From the NCBI RefSeq assembly GCF_029961185.1, contig NZ_JASBQQ010000013.1, positions 1 through 64,000 on the forward strand: a stretch of DNA of 64,000 nucleotides, in the 5' to 3' direction. Numbering within the stretch: position 1 is the stretch's first letter; each line of letters starts with the position of its first letter. A program made the translations under genes and the position numbers. Positions 17,979 to 25,961 of this stretch are shown here, piece by piece. The stretch is from Albidovulum aestuarii (lineage in GTDB: Bacteria; Pseudomonadota; Alphaproteobacteria; Rhodobacterales; Rhodobacteraceae). Below the pieces are notes generated by a model that saw only the letters and a program-made list of their open reading frames with translations, searched no databases and was not told the DNA's origin.

Positions 17979-19214
17979 CTAGCCATCGCCCCGTGTGACG
18001 CCGCGATACCAGGCGACGATCTTGGCGCGTTCCGCAGGCTCGATGAACGAGGCATTCGCGGGCGGCATGGCGTGGCTGACCCCGGCCTGAAGGTAAATCT
18101 CGCGCGCCTGCGTTGCGATCTGTTCGCGGGTTTCGAGGATCACGCCCTTCGGCGCCCATGGAATACCCTCGAAGAAGGGTTCCGAAGCGTGGCACATAGA
18201 GCAGCGGCCAAGGACGATGCTTTCGACCTCTTCGAAATCTCCCGCCGCCGCAAAGCGCTGGGCGGTGTGGCTGAGTTTCGCCTCGCCCTCGGCCTCGGCG
18301 CGGAAGAGGGGTGCGGTGGAGAGCCATGCGATGAGGAGGAAGAGCAGCACAGTCGCGATCCAGGTCCAGGTCGGGCTGCCTGCACGCGCATGCTGGGTGT
18401 TGAACCAGTGCCGGATCGTGACCCCCATCAGGAAGACGAGACTGGCGATCAGCCAGTTGTTCTCGGTGGCAAAGGCCAGCGGATAGTGGTTCGACAGCAT
18501 CATGAAGATGACGGGCAGGGTCAGGTAGTTGTTGTGGGTCGAGCGCAGCTTGGCGATCTTGCCGTATTTCGGGTCGGGCGTGCGGCCGGCGATCAGGTCC
18601 GCGACCACGACCTTCTGGTTCGGGATAATCACCATGAACACGTTCGCCGACATGATCGTCGCGGTGATCGCGCCGAGGTGCAGAAGTGCCGCGCGGCCCG
18701 AAAAGACCTGCGTGTAGAACCACGCCAGCGCCACGAGGATGATGTAGAGGAGCACCATTAACGTGGTGGGACTCTCGCCGAGTTTCGACTTGCAGAGCGT
18801 GTCATAGATCAGCCAGCCCACCGCCAGCGAAGCGAGTGAGATGAGGATCGCCTGCCAGACCGGGATGTCGAGCACGTTTGGATCGACCAGATAAAGGTCG
18901 GCCCCGAGGTAGTAGACGAGGCACAGCAGCGCGAAGCCCGAAAGCCAGGTCGCATAGCTTTCCCATTTGAACCAGATCAGGTCGCCCGGCATCTTCTCGG
19001 GCGCCACGAGGTATTTCTGGATGTGGTAGAAGCCGCCGCCATGGACCTGCCATTCCTCGCCGTCCGCGCCGCTCTCCAGATTGCGGTCGCGGTGCAGACC
19101 AAGGTCGAGCGCGATGAAATAAAACGACGAGCCGATCCATGCGATCGCGGTGATCACATGTAGCCAGCGCACGGCGAATTCCAGCCAGTCGGCCAGCACG
19201 ATGAAGTCGTACAT
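17979..19214 (-). CDS. puuD: Membrane urate oxidase (urate hydroxylase)
   Basis: Oxidises urate to 5-hydroxyisourate, passing electrons to a cytochrome. 411 residues: about eight membrane segments starting 'LEFAVRWLHVITAIAWIG', then a C-terminal periplasmic cytochrome c domain with the heme site 'CSMCH' and the late Met ligand region 'SHAMPPANASF'. This domain combination defines PuuD. ATG at 19214. It is divergent from a LysR gene at 19338 across 123 bases, a likely regulator. No hydroxyisourate hydrolase or allantoin gene adjoins it. Confidence 0.93.
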   Translation of the reverse strand: MYDFIVLADWLEFAVRWLHVITAIAWIGSSFYFIALDLGLHRDRNLESGADGEEWQVHGGGFYHIQKYLVAPEKMPGDLIWFKWESYATWLSGFALLCLVYYLGADLYLVDPNVLDIPVWQAILISLASLAVGWLIYDTLCKSKLGESPTTLMVLLYIILVALAWFYTQVFSGRAALLHLGAITATIMSANVFMVIIPNQKVVVADLIAGRTPDPKYGKIAKLRSTHNNYLTLPVIFMMLSNHYPLAFATENNWLIASLVFLMGVTIRHWFNTQHARAGSPTWTWIATVLLFLLIAWLSTAPLFRAEAEGEAKLSHTAQRFAAAGDFEEVESIVLGRCSMCHASEPFFEGIPWAPKGVILETREQIATQAREIYLQAGVSHAMPPANASFIEPAERAKIVAWYRGVTRGDG

Positions 19215-19337
19215 CCCGCTCTCTCCCTCACGGTCCCAGTGCAGATGACGCTATACCGAAGCGCATTCCCCTGATAATCCTTAGAATAACTGAAAACTTT
19301 CAATCATTGCCGAATAATGTCGGGTGAGGGGACGGCG

Positions 19338-20288
19338 ATGGCCTATGTGAACAATATCAAGATGTTCGTGCGGGTCTTCGAGCTTGGCTCCATGTCGGCA
19401 GCCGCGCGGGATCAGCGTACATCGCCGGCCGTCGCCTCGGCTCGGATCGCGGAACTGGAGAAACATCTCGGTGTCAGGCTGTTCAACCGCACGACGCGGC
19501 GCCTTCAGCCGACGGAGAACGGTCGGCTTTTCTATGAAGGCGCACGCAAGGTGCTGGAGGCGATCGACGATGCCGAAGCGGCGGTCATGGCCTCCACGCA
19601 GAACCTGCGGGGGACTGTGTTCGTTGCTGCGCCCCTGGGTGTGGGGCGCCGGTTCATCGCGCCGCATGTGCCGGAGTTCAAGGACGCCTATCCCCAGATC
19701 GACGTGCGCCTGCGCCTGTCGGACCGCAAGATCGACGTGATCGGCGAGGGGCTCGACATGGCGTTCCATCTCGGACTGCTGGAGGATTCGACACTGAAGA
19801 TGCGTCTGATCGCCGAATGCCCGCGTATCCTTTGCGCGGCGCCTGCCTATATCGCGGCGCGGGGCGATCCGGAGACGGGCGAGCGGTTGATTGGCGAGAA
19901 GCACGACTGCCTGAACCTGCGCTTTCCCGGTGCGCCGGAATTCCAATGGGCCCTGCTGACACCGGACGGGCTGAAACGATTCGAGGTCGCGGGGCCATTC
20001 GAGACCGATGACGGCGATGTGCTGACCGGCTGGGCGCTCGACGGGCGCGGCATCGTGATGAAGCCGATATTTGAGGTCGCCGACTATCTGCGTGACGGTC
20101 GGCTGGTGCCGGTCGTGCGGGATACGCCGCCTGTGCCGGTGCAACTGACATGCCTGACGCAGCATCGCCGTTTGCGCGACCCAAAGATCCGCGCCTTCAC
20201 CGATTTCATCATCGAGAAATGCCGTGCGGAACTGACCAAGGCGATGCAGGGGATCACGCTCACTGACCTTTCGGTCAAACCCACGTGA
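19338..20288 (+). CDS. LysR-family transcriptional regulator
   Basis: 316-residue LysR protein of the CrgA/DsdC-like group: HTH at residues 1-60 ('NNIKMFVRVFELGSMSAAARDQ'), then the effector domain ending 'PVPVQLTCLTQHRRLRDPKIRAFTDF'-type motifs. The first ATG (19317) lacks a ribosome-binding site; ATG 19338 has GAGGGG at the right distance. It diverges from puuD, so control of urate oxidation is the simplest inference. Confidence 0.9.
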   Translation: MAYVNNIKMFVRVFELGSMSAAARDQRTSPAVASARIAELEKHLGVRLFNRTTRRLQPTENGRLFYEGARKVLEAIDDAEAAVMASTQNLRGTVFVAAPLGVGRRFIAPHVPEFKDAYPQIDVRLRLSDRKIDVIGEGLDMAFHLGLLEDSTLKMRLIAECPRILCAAPAYIAARGDPETGERLIGEKHDCLNLRFPGAPEFQWALLTPDGLKRFEVAGPFETDDGDVLTGWALDGRGIVMKPIFEVADYLRDGRLVPVVRDTPPVPVQLTCLTQHRRLRDPKIRAFTDFIIEKCRAELTKAMQGITLTDLSVKPT

Positions 20289-20374
20289 AACCGCCCGAAT
20301 CCCGGTTGCTCACGCGCCCGCTCCGTTGAACTGTACGCTCCGTCCCAAAAGCCGGGACGATCCCGGAGGGCATG

Positions 20375-21301
20375 ATGGACATTCTCAACGACATTCTCGA
20401 TACGCTCGATCTGCGCGGTGCCCTCTATTTCCGTACCGATTTCACCGGACCCTGGGCGGTCAGGGTGCCGGAATTCGGGTCGGCCGCGCGTTTCCATCTG
20501 GTCATGCAGGGGCAGTTGCATGTGAAGACCGCTTGCGGGGCGGAACTGACGCTCGGTCCCGGTGATCTGGTCATGATCCCGAAGGGCTGGTCCCACGTGC
20601 TGGCCGATGCGCCGGGGCGGCGTGCGCCGGAGCTGGAGACGGTGTTGGAGGCCGTGGGCTATGACGGGCAGGGGGTTTTGCGCGTCGGTGACGGTGATCC
20701 CACAGCCTCGACCCAGATGCTCTGCGGCCATTTTACTTTCCGCGAACGGGCCGATCACCCGATCCTGCGGGCGCTGCCCGACCACATCCTGATCACTGCC
20801 GCGATGAGGCTTCGTGAGCCCCTGCTGGACGAAATGCTGCGGCTTGCAGCGCGCCGCGCCTTTGCCGACCGGCTGGGATCGGAGGCGGCGATCACGCGGC
20901 TCTCCGAGATCGTCTTCATCGAGGTGCTTCGCGCGGGGATCGGCCAGTCGCCCGAACTCATGGGCCTTATGGAGGCGTTCCGCGACCGGCAGATCGGCAA
21001 GGCGCTGGAACTGATCCACCGCGACCCCGACAAGGGCTGGACTGTGGAGAGCCTCGCCTCCGAGGTGGCGATGTCGCGCTCGCGCTTTGCCGAAAGGTTC
21101 AGCCAGCTCGTCGGGGTGGGGCCGATGACCTATCTTTCGGACTGGCGGCTGCAAAAGGCGCTGGCGCTGCTGGAACGCTCGCAGTCCACGGTGCAGGAAA
21201 TTGCGGGCAAGGCGGGCTATTCGTCGCCCGCAGCCTTCACACGAGCCTTCGCCGGAAAGTTCGGGCTGGCACCCACGGAGTATCGCCGCCGGGCAGCCTG
21301 A
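20375..21301 (+). CDS. AraC-family regulator with cupin domain
   Basis: 308 residues. The N-terminal half is a cupin-type sensor ('RFHLVMQGQLHVKTA', 'LGPGDLVMIPKGWSH'); the C-terminal 100 residues hold two AraC helix-turn-helices ('WTVESLASEVAMSRSRFAERF' and 'TVQEIAGKAGYSSPAAF' patterns) and the closing 'FGLAPTEYRRR'. ATG codons at 20372 and 20375; the second has better spacing to GGAGGG. It is convergent with the TetR gene and no target is evident nearby. Confidence 0.9.
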   Translation: MDILNDILDTLDLRGALYFRTDFTGPWAVRVPEFGSAARFHLVMQGQLHVKTACGAELTLGPGDLVMIPKGWSHVLADAPGRRAPELETVLEAVGYDGQGVLRVGDGDPTASTQMLCGHFTFRERADHPILRALPDHILITAAMRLREPLLDEMLRLAARRAFADRLGSEAAITRLSEIVFIEVLRAGIGQSPELMGLMEAFRDRQIGKALELIHRDPDKGWTVESLASEVAMSRSRFAERFSQLVGVGPMTYLSDWRLQKALALLERSQSTVQEIAGKAGYSSPAAFTRAFAGKFGLAPTEYRRRAA

Positions 21302-21306
21302 CCTGC

Positions 21307-21870
21307 TTACGTCAGCAGCAGCGCCGCGATTTCCTTCGCCCGCTCGGCGGCCTTCAGATCGCGCGAGACATGAGCCGTGGCCATTGCACCCTCGAACAAG
21401 ATCTGCAGTTTCTGTCCGACATCCTTGGGATTGGACACCTTCGCCGCACGGGCAAGATCTTCGTAGAACGCGGCGACCAGCCGTTTGTGCGTTGCTGCGT
21501 GCTGGAAGACCGGGTTCATCACGCCGCCGGTTTCGGGATATTCGGCGGCGGCGGCAACGAATGGGCAGCCGAAGAAAGTGTCGGCCCTGATCCATTCGCC
21601 CAAGAGGTCGAAGGTCGCGAGGATCTTATCGCTTGGCGTGCCATTGGTGGCCTCTGCGCGGGTGCGGAGCGCATCGCGTTCCTCTTCATCGACAGCATCG
21701 AGCACAGCGACGATCAGGTCTTCTTTCGATTTGAAGTGGCGGTAAAGCGTTGTCTTCGCGACGCCCGTCTCGGCGACGATCTGGTCGATCCCGGTGGCGT
21801 GGCAGCCGTTGCGGTTGAACAACTCTTCCGCGACGGAAAGGATATGGGCCCGTATGTTGCTGCGCTTCAC
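21307..21870 (-). CDS. TetR/AcrR-family transcriptional regulator
   Basis: 187-residue repressor type. The DNA-binding domain (residues 1-50) includes 'ILSVAEELFNRNGCHATGIDQI' pattern and 'GVAKTTLYRHFKSKEDLI'. The open frame starts at 21930, but GTG 21870 has AGGAAGAG upstream and begins 'VKRSNIRAHILSVAEELF', the normal entry to the domain. It diverges from the envelope cluster at 22.1 kb, and two palindromic boxes lie in the gap. Those boxes are likely its operators. The ligand is unknown. Confidence 0.88.
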   Translation of the reverse strand: MKRSNIRAHILSVAEELFNRNGCHATGIDQIVAETGVAKTTLYRHFKSKEDLIVAVLDAVDEEERDALRTRAEATNGTPSDKILATFDLLGEWIRADTFFGCPFVAAAAEYPETGGVMNPVFQHAATHKRLVAAFYEDLARAAKVSNPKDVGQKLQILFEGAMATAHVSRDLKAAERAKEIAALLLT

Positions 21871-22002
21871 GTCTCTTCCTCTATCGCTACAGATTCGTTT
21901 CTGTCGGTTTCGTCGTCTGTTTGTAAACAACTACTTTTGGGAATAGAAAAAAGTCCAATAGTTTTCAGTAAAATACACGCGTTTGCGAGAAATGTTGACT
22001 TC

Positions 22003-22018
22003 GATACAGATCTGTATC
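22003..22018. promoter_or_regulatory. Perfect palindrome, likely TetR operator
   Basis: GATACAGATCTGTATC, a perfect 16-bp palindrome in the gap between the TetR gene and the cluster at 22.1 kb. A TTGACT hexamer (21995-22000) precedes it immediately, placing the palindrome in the spacer of a possible plus-strand promoter, a usual position for a TetR-family operator. Confidence 0.6.
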
Positions 22019-22030
22019 ATTAGATAAAAC

Positions 22031-22046
22031 GATACCGACCTGTGTC
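22031..22046. promoter_or_regulatory. Second, imperfect TetR-type operator
   Basis: GATACCGACCTGTGTC, which matches the palindrome at 22003-22018 at 13 of 16 positions. The centres are 28 bases apart, so two repressor dimers could sit on nearly the same face of the DNA. Confidence 0.5.
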
Positions 22047-22094
22047 TTCAATTCAGTAGGTCGGAACCTTATCAACCCTCTCGCCGGAGAGTGC

Positions 22095-22298
22095 ATGATG
22101 CGCTTCAGATCGTTTTTTCGGAAAAGCCTCGTCGACGTGGTTGTCGTCATTGCCCTGTTCGCGATCGTCGAAACCGTGGCCTCTGTGATTCTGTTCTCGC
22201 GGCCGGCTTCGGCCGGTTCCACTCATGCTCTGTCGTCGATCTTTGCGGATCGTCCCGGAGTGTTTGCATCGGGTCCCGCAATACCCCCGTCCCCTTGA
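22095..22298 (+). CDS. Small single-pass membrane protein
   Basis: 67 residues: a basic N-terminus ('MMRFRSFFRKS'), one hydrophobic helix (about 12-35, 'LVDVVVVIALFAIVETVASVI'-like), then a short polar tail after 'RPASA', which could also be a signal-peptidase site. GGAG precedes the start; ATG 22098 is an alternative. It is the first gene downstream of the paired TetR-type boxes and lies in front of the DUF4142 gene. I do not recognise a family. Confidence 0.5.
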   Translation: MMRFRSFFRKSLVDVVVVIALFAIVETVASVILFSRPASAGSTHALSSIFADRPGVFASGPAIPPSP

Positions 22299-22318
22299 TC
22301 GAGGGTCCCGAAGCGCTC

Positions 22319-22367
22319 AGGGTTTCTCTGTCGCGGGTTGCAGCAAGTTCCGCGACAGAGAAACCCT
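22319..22367 (+). promoter_or_regulatory. 18-bp perfect inverted repeat in the DUF4142 leader
   Basis: Arms AGGGTTTCTCTGTCGCGG (22319-22336) and its exact complement (22350-22367) flank a 13-base loop. The hairpin ends 17 bases before the ATG of the DUF4142 gene, just before its AGGAG site, and no T-run follows, so it is not a standard terminator. It may be an mRNA-processing or stabilising hairpin that separates expression of the small membrane protein from the downstream pair. Confidence 0.65.
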
Positions 22368-22384
22368 AACTTCAGGAGATCACG

Positions 22385-22906
22385 ATGATCCGTCAAACCA
22401 TGTTCGCCGTCGCGCTTGCGGCGGTTACCCCGGCTATTGCCCAAGACCAGATGAACGACCTTCAGATCGCCCACACCGCCTATACGGCAGGGCAGCTTGA
22501 TATCCGCTATGCGCACCTCGCTCTGGCCATTTCCGAAAACGACGCCGTGCGCGCCTTTGCCGAGACGATGATCCGCGACCACACGGCGGTGAACGAGTCG
22601 GCTGTTGCGCTGATCACCGAACTGAACGTCACGCCCGAGGACAACGACCTGAGCCGCGCGCTGGTCGAGGGCGCTGCCGCCAAGCGGGCGGAATTCATGG
22701 CTTTGTCCGGCAATGACTTCGACTGTGCCTATGCCGCGAATGAGCTTGGCTACCATCAGGTCGTCAATCAGACGGTTGAGGGAAAGTTCATCCCATGGGC
22801 GACGGTTGAGCCGCTGAAGGCGCTTCTGTCGGATGCGCTGGTGACCTTCAAGGTGCATGAAGGCCATGCCGAAGAGATGGTCGCGGGGCTGCAATGCGCG
22901 TCCTGA
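22385..22906 (+). CDS. Exported DUF4142-type protein
   Basis: 173 residues with a signal peptide (residues 1-19, cut after 'TPAIA'). The mature part is all-helical and fits the DUF4142 (ferritin-like helical bundle) pattern: 'DLQIAHTAYTAGQLDIRYAHLA', 'VRAFAETMIRDHTAVN', and 'FKVHEGHAEEMV' at the end. Periplasmic; function unknown for the family. ATG 22385 with AGGAG. Its end overlaps the start of the cupredoxin gene by 13 bases, so the two are translationally coupled. Confidence 0.82.
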   Translation: MIRQTMFAVALAAVTPAIAQDQMNDLQIAHTAYTAGQLDIRYAHLALAISENDAVRAFAETMIRDHTAVNESAVALITELNVTPEDNDLSRALVEGAAAKRAEFMALSGNDFDCAYAANELGYHQVVNQTVEGKFIPWATVEPLKALLSDALVTFKVHEGHAEEMVAGLQCAS

Positions 22907-23253
22907 GCGACGCAACCCGGCGCCGGTTCGGCCTCCTGATGGGGGCCGGGCTGGTGGCGCCTCTGGTGGTGCGGAAGGCCGCAGCACATGACGGGCCGCA
23001 TATGATCGAAGCTGGGATCGAGGGCTTCGCCTTCGTTCCCGACCGGCTGGAGATCCGCGCGGGCGATACCGTGCGTTGGACCAACCACGACATCGCGCCC
23101 CATACAGCGACGGACAAGGCAGGCGGCTGGGATACCGGCCGGATCGCAAAGGGTGAGAGCGCCGAAGTCACTTTCGAAGCACCGGGTGCCTACACGGTCT
23201 TCTGTCGTTATCATCCGAACATGGTCGCCGAAATCGTGGTTGAAGCCACGTGA
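22894..23253 (+). CDS. Cupredoxin (plastocyanin/amicyanin-like)
   Basis: 119-residue small blue copper protein. A twin-arginine-like leader ('TRRRFGLLMGAGLVAPLVV') ends near 'AAA-HD', so the folded protein would be exported. Type 1 copper ligands are visible: His in 'NHDIAPHTA', then Cys, His and Met in 'FCRYHPNM'. The start lies inside the DUF4142 gene. Cupredoxins pass single electrons or carry copper in the periplasm, and the partner here is probably related to the DUF4142 protein. Confidence 0.9.
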   Translation: MRVLSDATRRRFGLLMGAGLVAPLVVRKAAAHDGPHMIEAGIEGFAFVPDRLEIRAGDTVRWTNHDIAPHTATDKAGGWDTGRIAKGESAEVTFEAPGAYTVFCRYHPNMVAEIVVEAT

Positions 23254-23254
23254 C

Positions 23255-24445
23255 CTACGGAAAATCCCGCCCGGCAATGGGCGGGATCAGATCGCCCCGG
23301 ACCAGCCGTGACAGGAGAGCGGGCATCGGCGGTATGTGCGACAGCGGCACCAGAAGATGATCGCGGATCAGAGGTGGGACGCTGCTGTCGGACTGATATT
23401 GCGGAGTCAATCCCCGGCTCATCGCCTGATAGAGGCGCACATGCCAGCGGCGCATGGCGCCGTATGCGGCCAGGGGGTTGTCGGCGTCCGAAGCGAGAGC
23501 CTCAGACAAGGCCAGTGCATCCAGAAGGGCCATGTTCGCGCCCTGCCCGAGCTGGGGCGAGGCACGGTGGGCGGCGTCCCCGATATGAACGATACCCTCA
23601 CCCCACGACTGCCGGAGCGTTCCATGGGAATACCGGGCAGGCACCATGTCGTCGTGGTTCCGGATCGTTTCGAGGAACGGCGCGAAATCGGGCCAGAACG
23701 CTGTGACTTCCGCCTTCCAGTCCGCAAGCGGACGCTCGCGCCATGTCTGAAGATCGCGCCGCGGCAGCGACCAGAATATTGCGGCGAGTGGCCGGTCCTG
23801 TCCGGGCAGGTGGCCGAGCGGCATGATTCCGGCCATCTTTTCGGCGCGCAGATAGCGTTGACTGAGCCGGTCTGCCGGCAGGTTGGTCTTTGGCCACGGC
23901 ACCGTACCCCAGATCGCACCATAGGGCAGCGGTTTTGCCGTGAGGGGCGAGAGTGCGGATCCCGCACCCGCCGCGTCGACCACCAGCGCGAAGGGGCCGA
24001 AGCGGCGACGATCCGTCGTCACCAGTTCGCGCCCGGACGTGCCCCCCGGTGCTTCGGCGATTGCAGCCGATGTCACGATCGGAACACCTTGTGCCCGCGT
24101 CGCCTCATGGAGCGCGTGAAAGAGGCTCGCCCGGTGAATGGCGAGCCCGAACAGATCGCCACCTTCCTGCCCATAGCGCACGTCGAGGATCGCCTTGCCG
24201 CTTCGCGCTTCGTGGCCAAGCATGCGCCAGATTGGCGCGCCATGCGTCCGGGCGGCGCTGCCCACGCCGATCCGGTCGAGAACGGCAAGGCCGACGGGCT
24301 GGATCACCAACCCCGACCCAACCGGGCGCGGCGCCTCGAACCGGTCGAAAATCGTGACCTTTGGGCCGCGGGAGGCGAGCAGGGCTGCCGCGGCCAGCCC
24401 GCCGATCCCCGCGCCGACGATGGCGATGGGGCCGCAGACGGTCAC
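23255..24445 (-). CDS. FAD-dependent aromatic-ring-hydroxylase-type monooxygenase
   Basis: 396-residue class A flavoprotein monooxygenase. 'AIVGAGIGGLAAAALL' binds the ADP of FAD at the N-terminus; 'HIGDAAHRASPQLGQGANMAL' pattern binds the flavin near residue 290. Substrate unknown; salicylate- or hydroxybenzoate-hydroxylases are the nearest kind. The open frame extends to 24535, but GTG 24445 overlaps the globin stop as GTGA and begins just before the FAD motif. Coupling to a globin gene is unusual. Confidence 0.87.
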   Translation of the reverse strand: MTVCGPIAIVGAGIGGLAAAALLASRGPKVTIFDRFEAPRPVGSGLVIQPVGLAVLDRIGVGSAARTHGAPIWRMLGHEARSGKAILDVRYGQEGGDLFGLAIHRASLFHALHEATRAQGVPIVTSAAIAEAPGGTSGRELVTTDRRRFGPFALVVDAAGAGSALSPLTAKPLPYGAIWGTVPWPKTNLPADRLSQRYLRAEKMAGIMPLGHLPGQDRPLAAIFWSLPRRDLQTWRERPLADWKAEVTAFWPDFAPFLETIRNHDDMVPARYSHGTLRQSWGEGIVHIGDAAHRASPQLGQGANMALLDALALSEALASDADNPLAAYGAMRRWHVRLYQAMSRGLTPQYQSDSSVPPLIRDHLLVPLSHIPPMPALLSRLVRGDLIPPIAGRDFP

Positions 24446-24849
24446 CGCAGCTTCGGGATGCCGCCCGGCAAGGTTTCGCGTTCGACGACGCCGTAACGCA
24501 GGCCGCGGCCGATCCGGTGGGCGAGGGCGGACCATGCCGCGGCGGTTTCGGGCCGGAGTTCGCGCTTCAGCACGGAATCGAAGAGCCCGAGCCAGGGGTC
24601 GAACATGCCGGGACGGACATTGCCGGCCCGCTGATGAACCTCAAGCGGATTGCCGTCATAGCTCCGCTCGTACAGGATCGCATTGCGCCAGAAGCCCGCG
24701 ATCTTTGCCTCATGAGAGGTCCAGTCGGTGACATGAGCGGCGAAGACCGGGCCGAGCCCGGGGTGTTCGCGGATCGCCGCATAGAAGGTCGCGACGACGC
24801 GGTCGATTTCCTCCGGTGTCACCTCAAAACGCGGGGGCAATGTGGTCAT
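24442..24849 (-). CDS. Group III truncated hemoglobin
   Basis: 135-residue heme protein of the truncated globin superfamily. 'VVATFYAAIREHPGLGPVF' is the B-C-E region, 'IAGFWRNAILYERSYDG' follows, and the proximal His is in 'EVHQRA'. It binds O2, NO or similar ligands in the cytoplasm. ATG 24849 with AGGAG; the longer frame to 24933 adds unrelated residues. Its stop overlaps the start of the flavin monooxygenase gene, so the two are made together. Confidence 0.88.
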   Translation of the reverse strand: MTTLPPRFEVTPEEIDRVVATFYAAIREHPGLGPVFAAHVTDWTSHEAKIAGFWRNAILYERSYDGNPLEVHQRAGNVRPGMFDPWLGLFDSVLKRELRPETAAAWSALAHRIGRGLRYGVVERETLPGGIPKLR

Positions 24850-25058
24850 CGCGGCTCCTTTCGCCCGATCCTTGCGGCACAGGCCGGGGCGATGCAAGCG
24901 ACGGGATGCCGCGCCAACCGGAATGTGGCCCAAGGGCCTTGCGTTTGGAGATGTGGCGATGACCGGCTACCATGGCCGAAGGAGGACTTCCCGGGGTTAC
25001 CTTCAGTATTTGGCGCGGCACCGGGAAATGCTGACGCCAAAGCAGAAGGGGAACGGCT

Positions 25059-25931
25059 ATGACGGATATCTCAGTCATCGGATTGGGGGCGATGGGATCG
25101 GCGCTGGCGCGCGCGCAGTTGAAGGCGGGCCGGTCGGTCACGGTCTGGAACCGGAGCCCGGAAAAGGCGGCGCCGCTTGGGGCGGATGGCGCCGTCGTCG
25201 CCGACACTGCCGCCGAGGCCATCGCGGCGAGCCCGGTCACGATCACCTGCGTGAAGTCGCATCCCCAGACCATCGACGTGTTGCGAAACGCCTCGAACGC
25301 ACTGCCGGGCAGGACAATCATCGAACTGTCGACCGGCGGTGCGGAGGAAGCCGAGGAACTGGCGCGGTTCCTTGAAGGCGCGGGCGCCGAATGGATGGTG
25401 GGCATCATCAACGCATACCCGCACATGATCGGTGGCGAAGAGACCGTGCTTTCGGTGGTCGGCACCGAGGCGCAGTGGAAGGCGCATGGCCCGATCATCA
25501 AGGCCATGGGCGGTGCGTCGGTCCATGTGGGTGATCAGGCGGGCATGCTCGCGGCTTTGTTTGCGGCCCTCTTCACCGTGCGTCAGGGCTTTATGTGGGG
25601 CATGATCTATGGCGCGCTGGCCTGCAATAAGGCGGGCATTACGATGCAGATGTTTTCCGATCTGGTGCCGATCTCGATGGGCATGATGAAGCCCTATTAC
25701 GACTACTTCGCAACGACCGCGCCCGGCGCCAATTACGACGACCCACCCGCCACGATGCGCACCTATGCTGCGGCTTTGGAGGATGTGCTGTCGAGCTTCG
25801 AGGCGCTCGGCGCCCGCGATGAACTGCCGCGGCTTTTCGTCGACATGGCCCATAAGGGCATAGCGGCGGGGCTGGAGGACAAGGCGCTGACCGCTGTAAT
25901 TGATGTTCTCGACAAAGACGGCCCTGACTGA
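25059..25931 (+). CDS. NAD(P)-dependent oxidoreductase, imine-reductase-like
   Basis: 290 residues of the beta-hydroxyacid dehydrogenase superfamily. The Rossmann motif 'GLGAMGSALA' starts the protein and 'NRSPEK' points to NADPH. The usual 'DAPVSGG' and catalytic Lys of hydroxyisobutyrate dehydrogenases are not seen. Instead 'INAYPHMIGGEETVLSVVG' resembles imine reductases, which also have this helical C-terminal dimer domain. An AAGGGGA site precedes ATG 25059. It stands alone, with a convergent PPOX gene downstream. Confidence 0.85.
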   Translation: MTDISVIGLGAMGSALARAQLKAGRSVTVWNRSPEKAAPLGADGAVVADTAAEAIAASPVTITCVKSHPQTIDVLRNASNALPGRTIIELSTGGAEEAEELARFLEGAGAEWMVGIINAYPHMIGGEETVLSVVGTEAQWKAHGPIIKAMGGASVHVGDQAGMLAALFAALFTVRQGFMWGMIYGALACNKAGITMQMFSDLVPISMGMMKPYYDYFATTAPGANYDDPPATMRTYAAALEDVLSSFEALGARDELPRLFVDMAHKGIAAGLEDKALTAVIDVLDKDGPD

Positions 25932-25961
25932 ACTCCAACGACCGATTCCGAACCGCCGCCT

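Noticed and set aside
22091-22369. 92-residue frame overlapping the small membrane protein gene
   Set aside because: It runs into the hairpin, lacks a family and competes with a frame that has a ribosome-binding site and a clear membrane helix.
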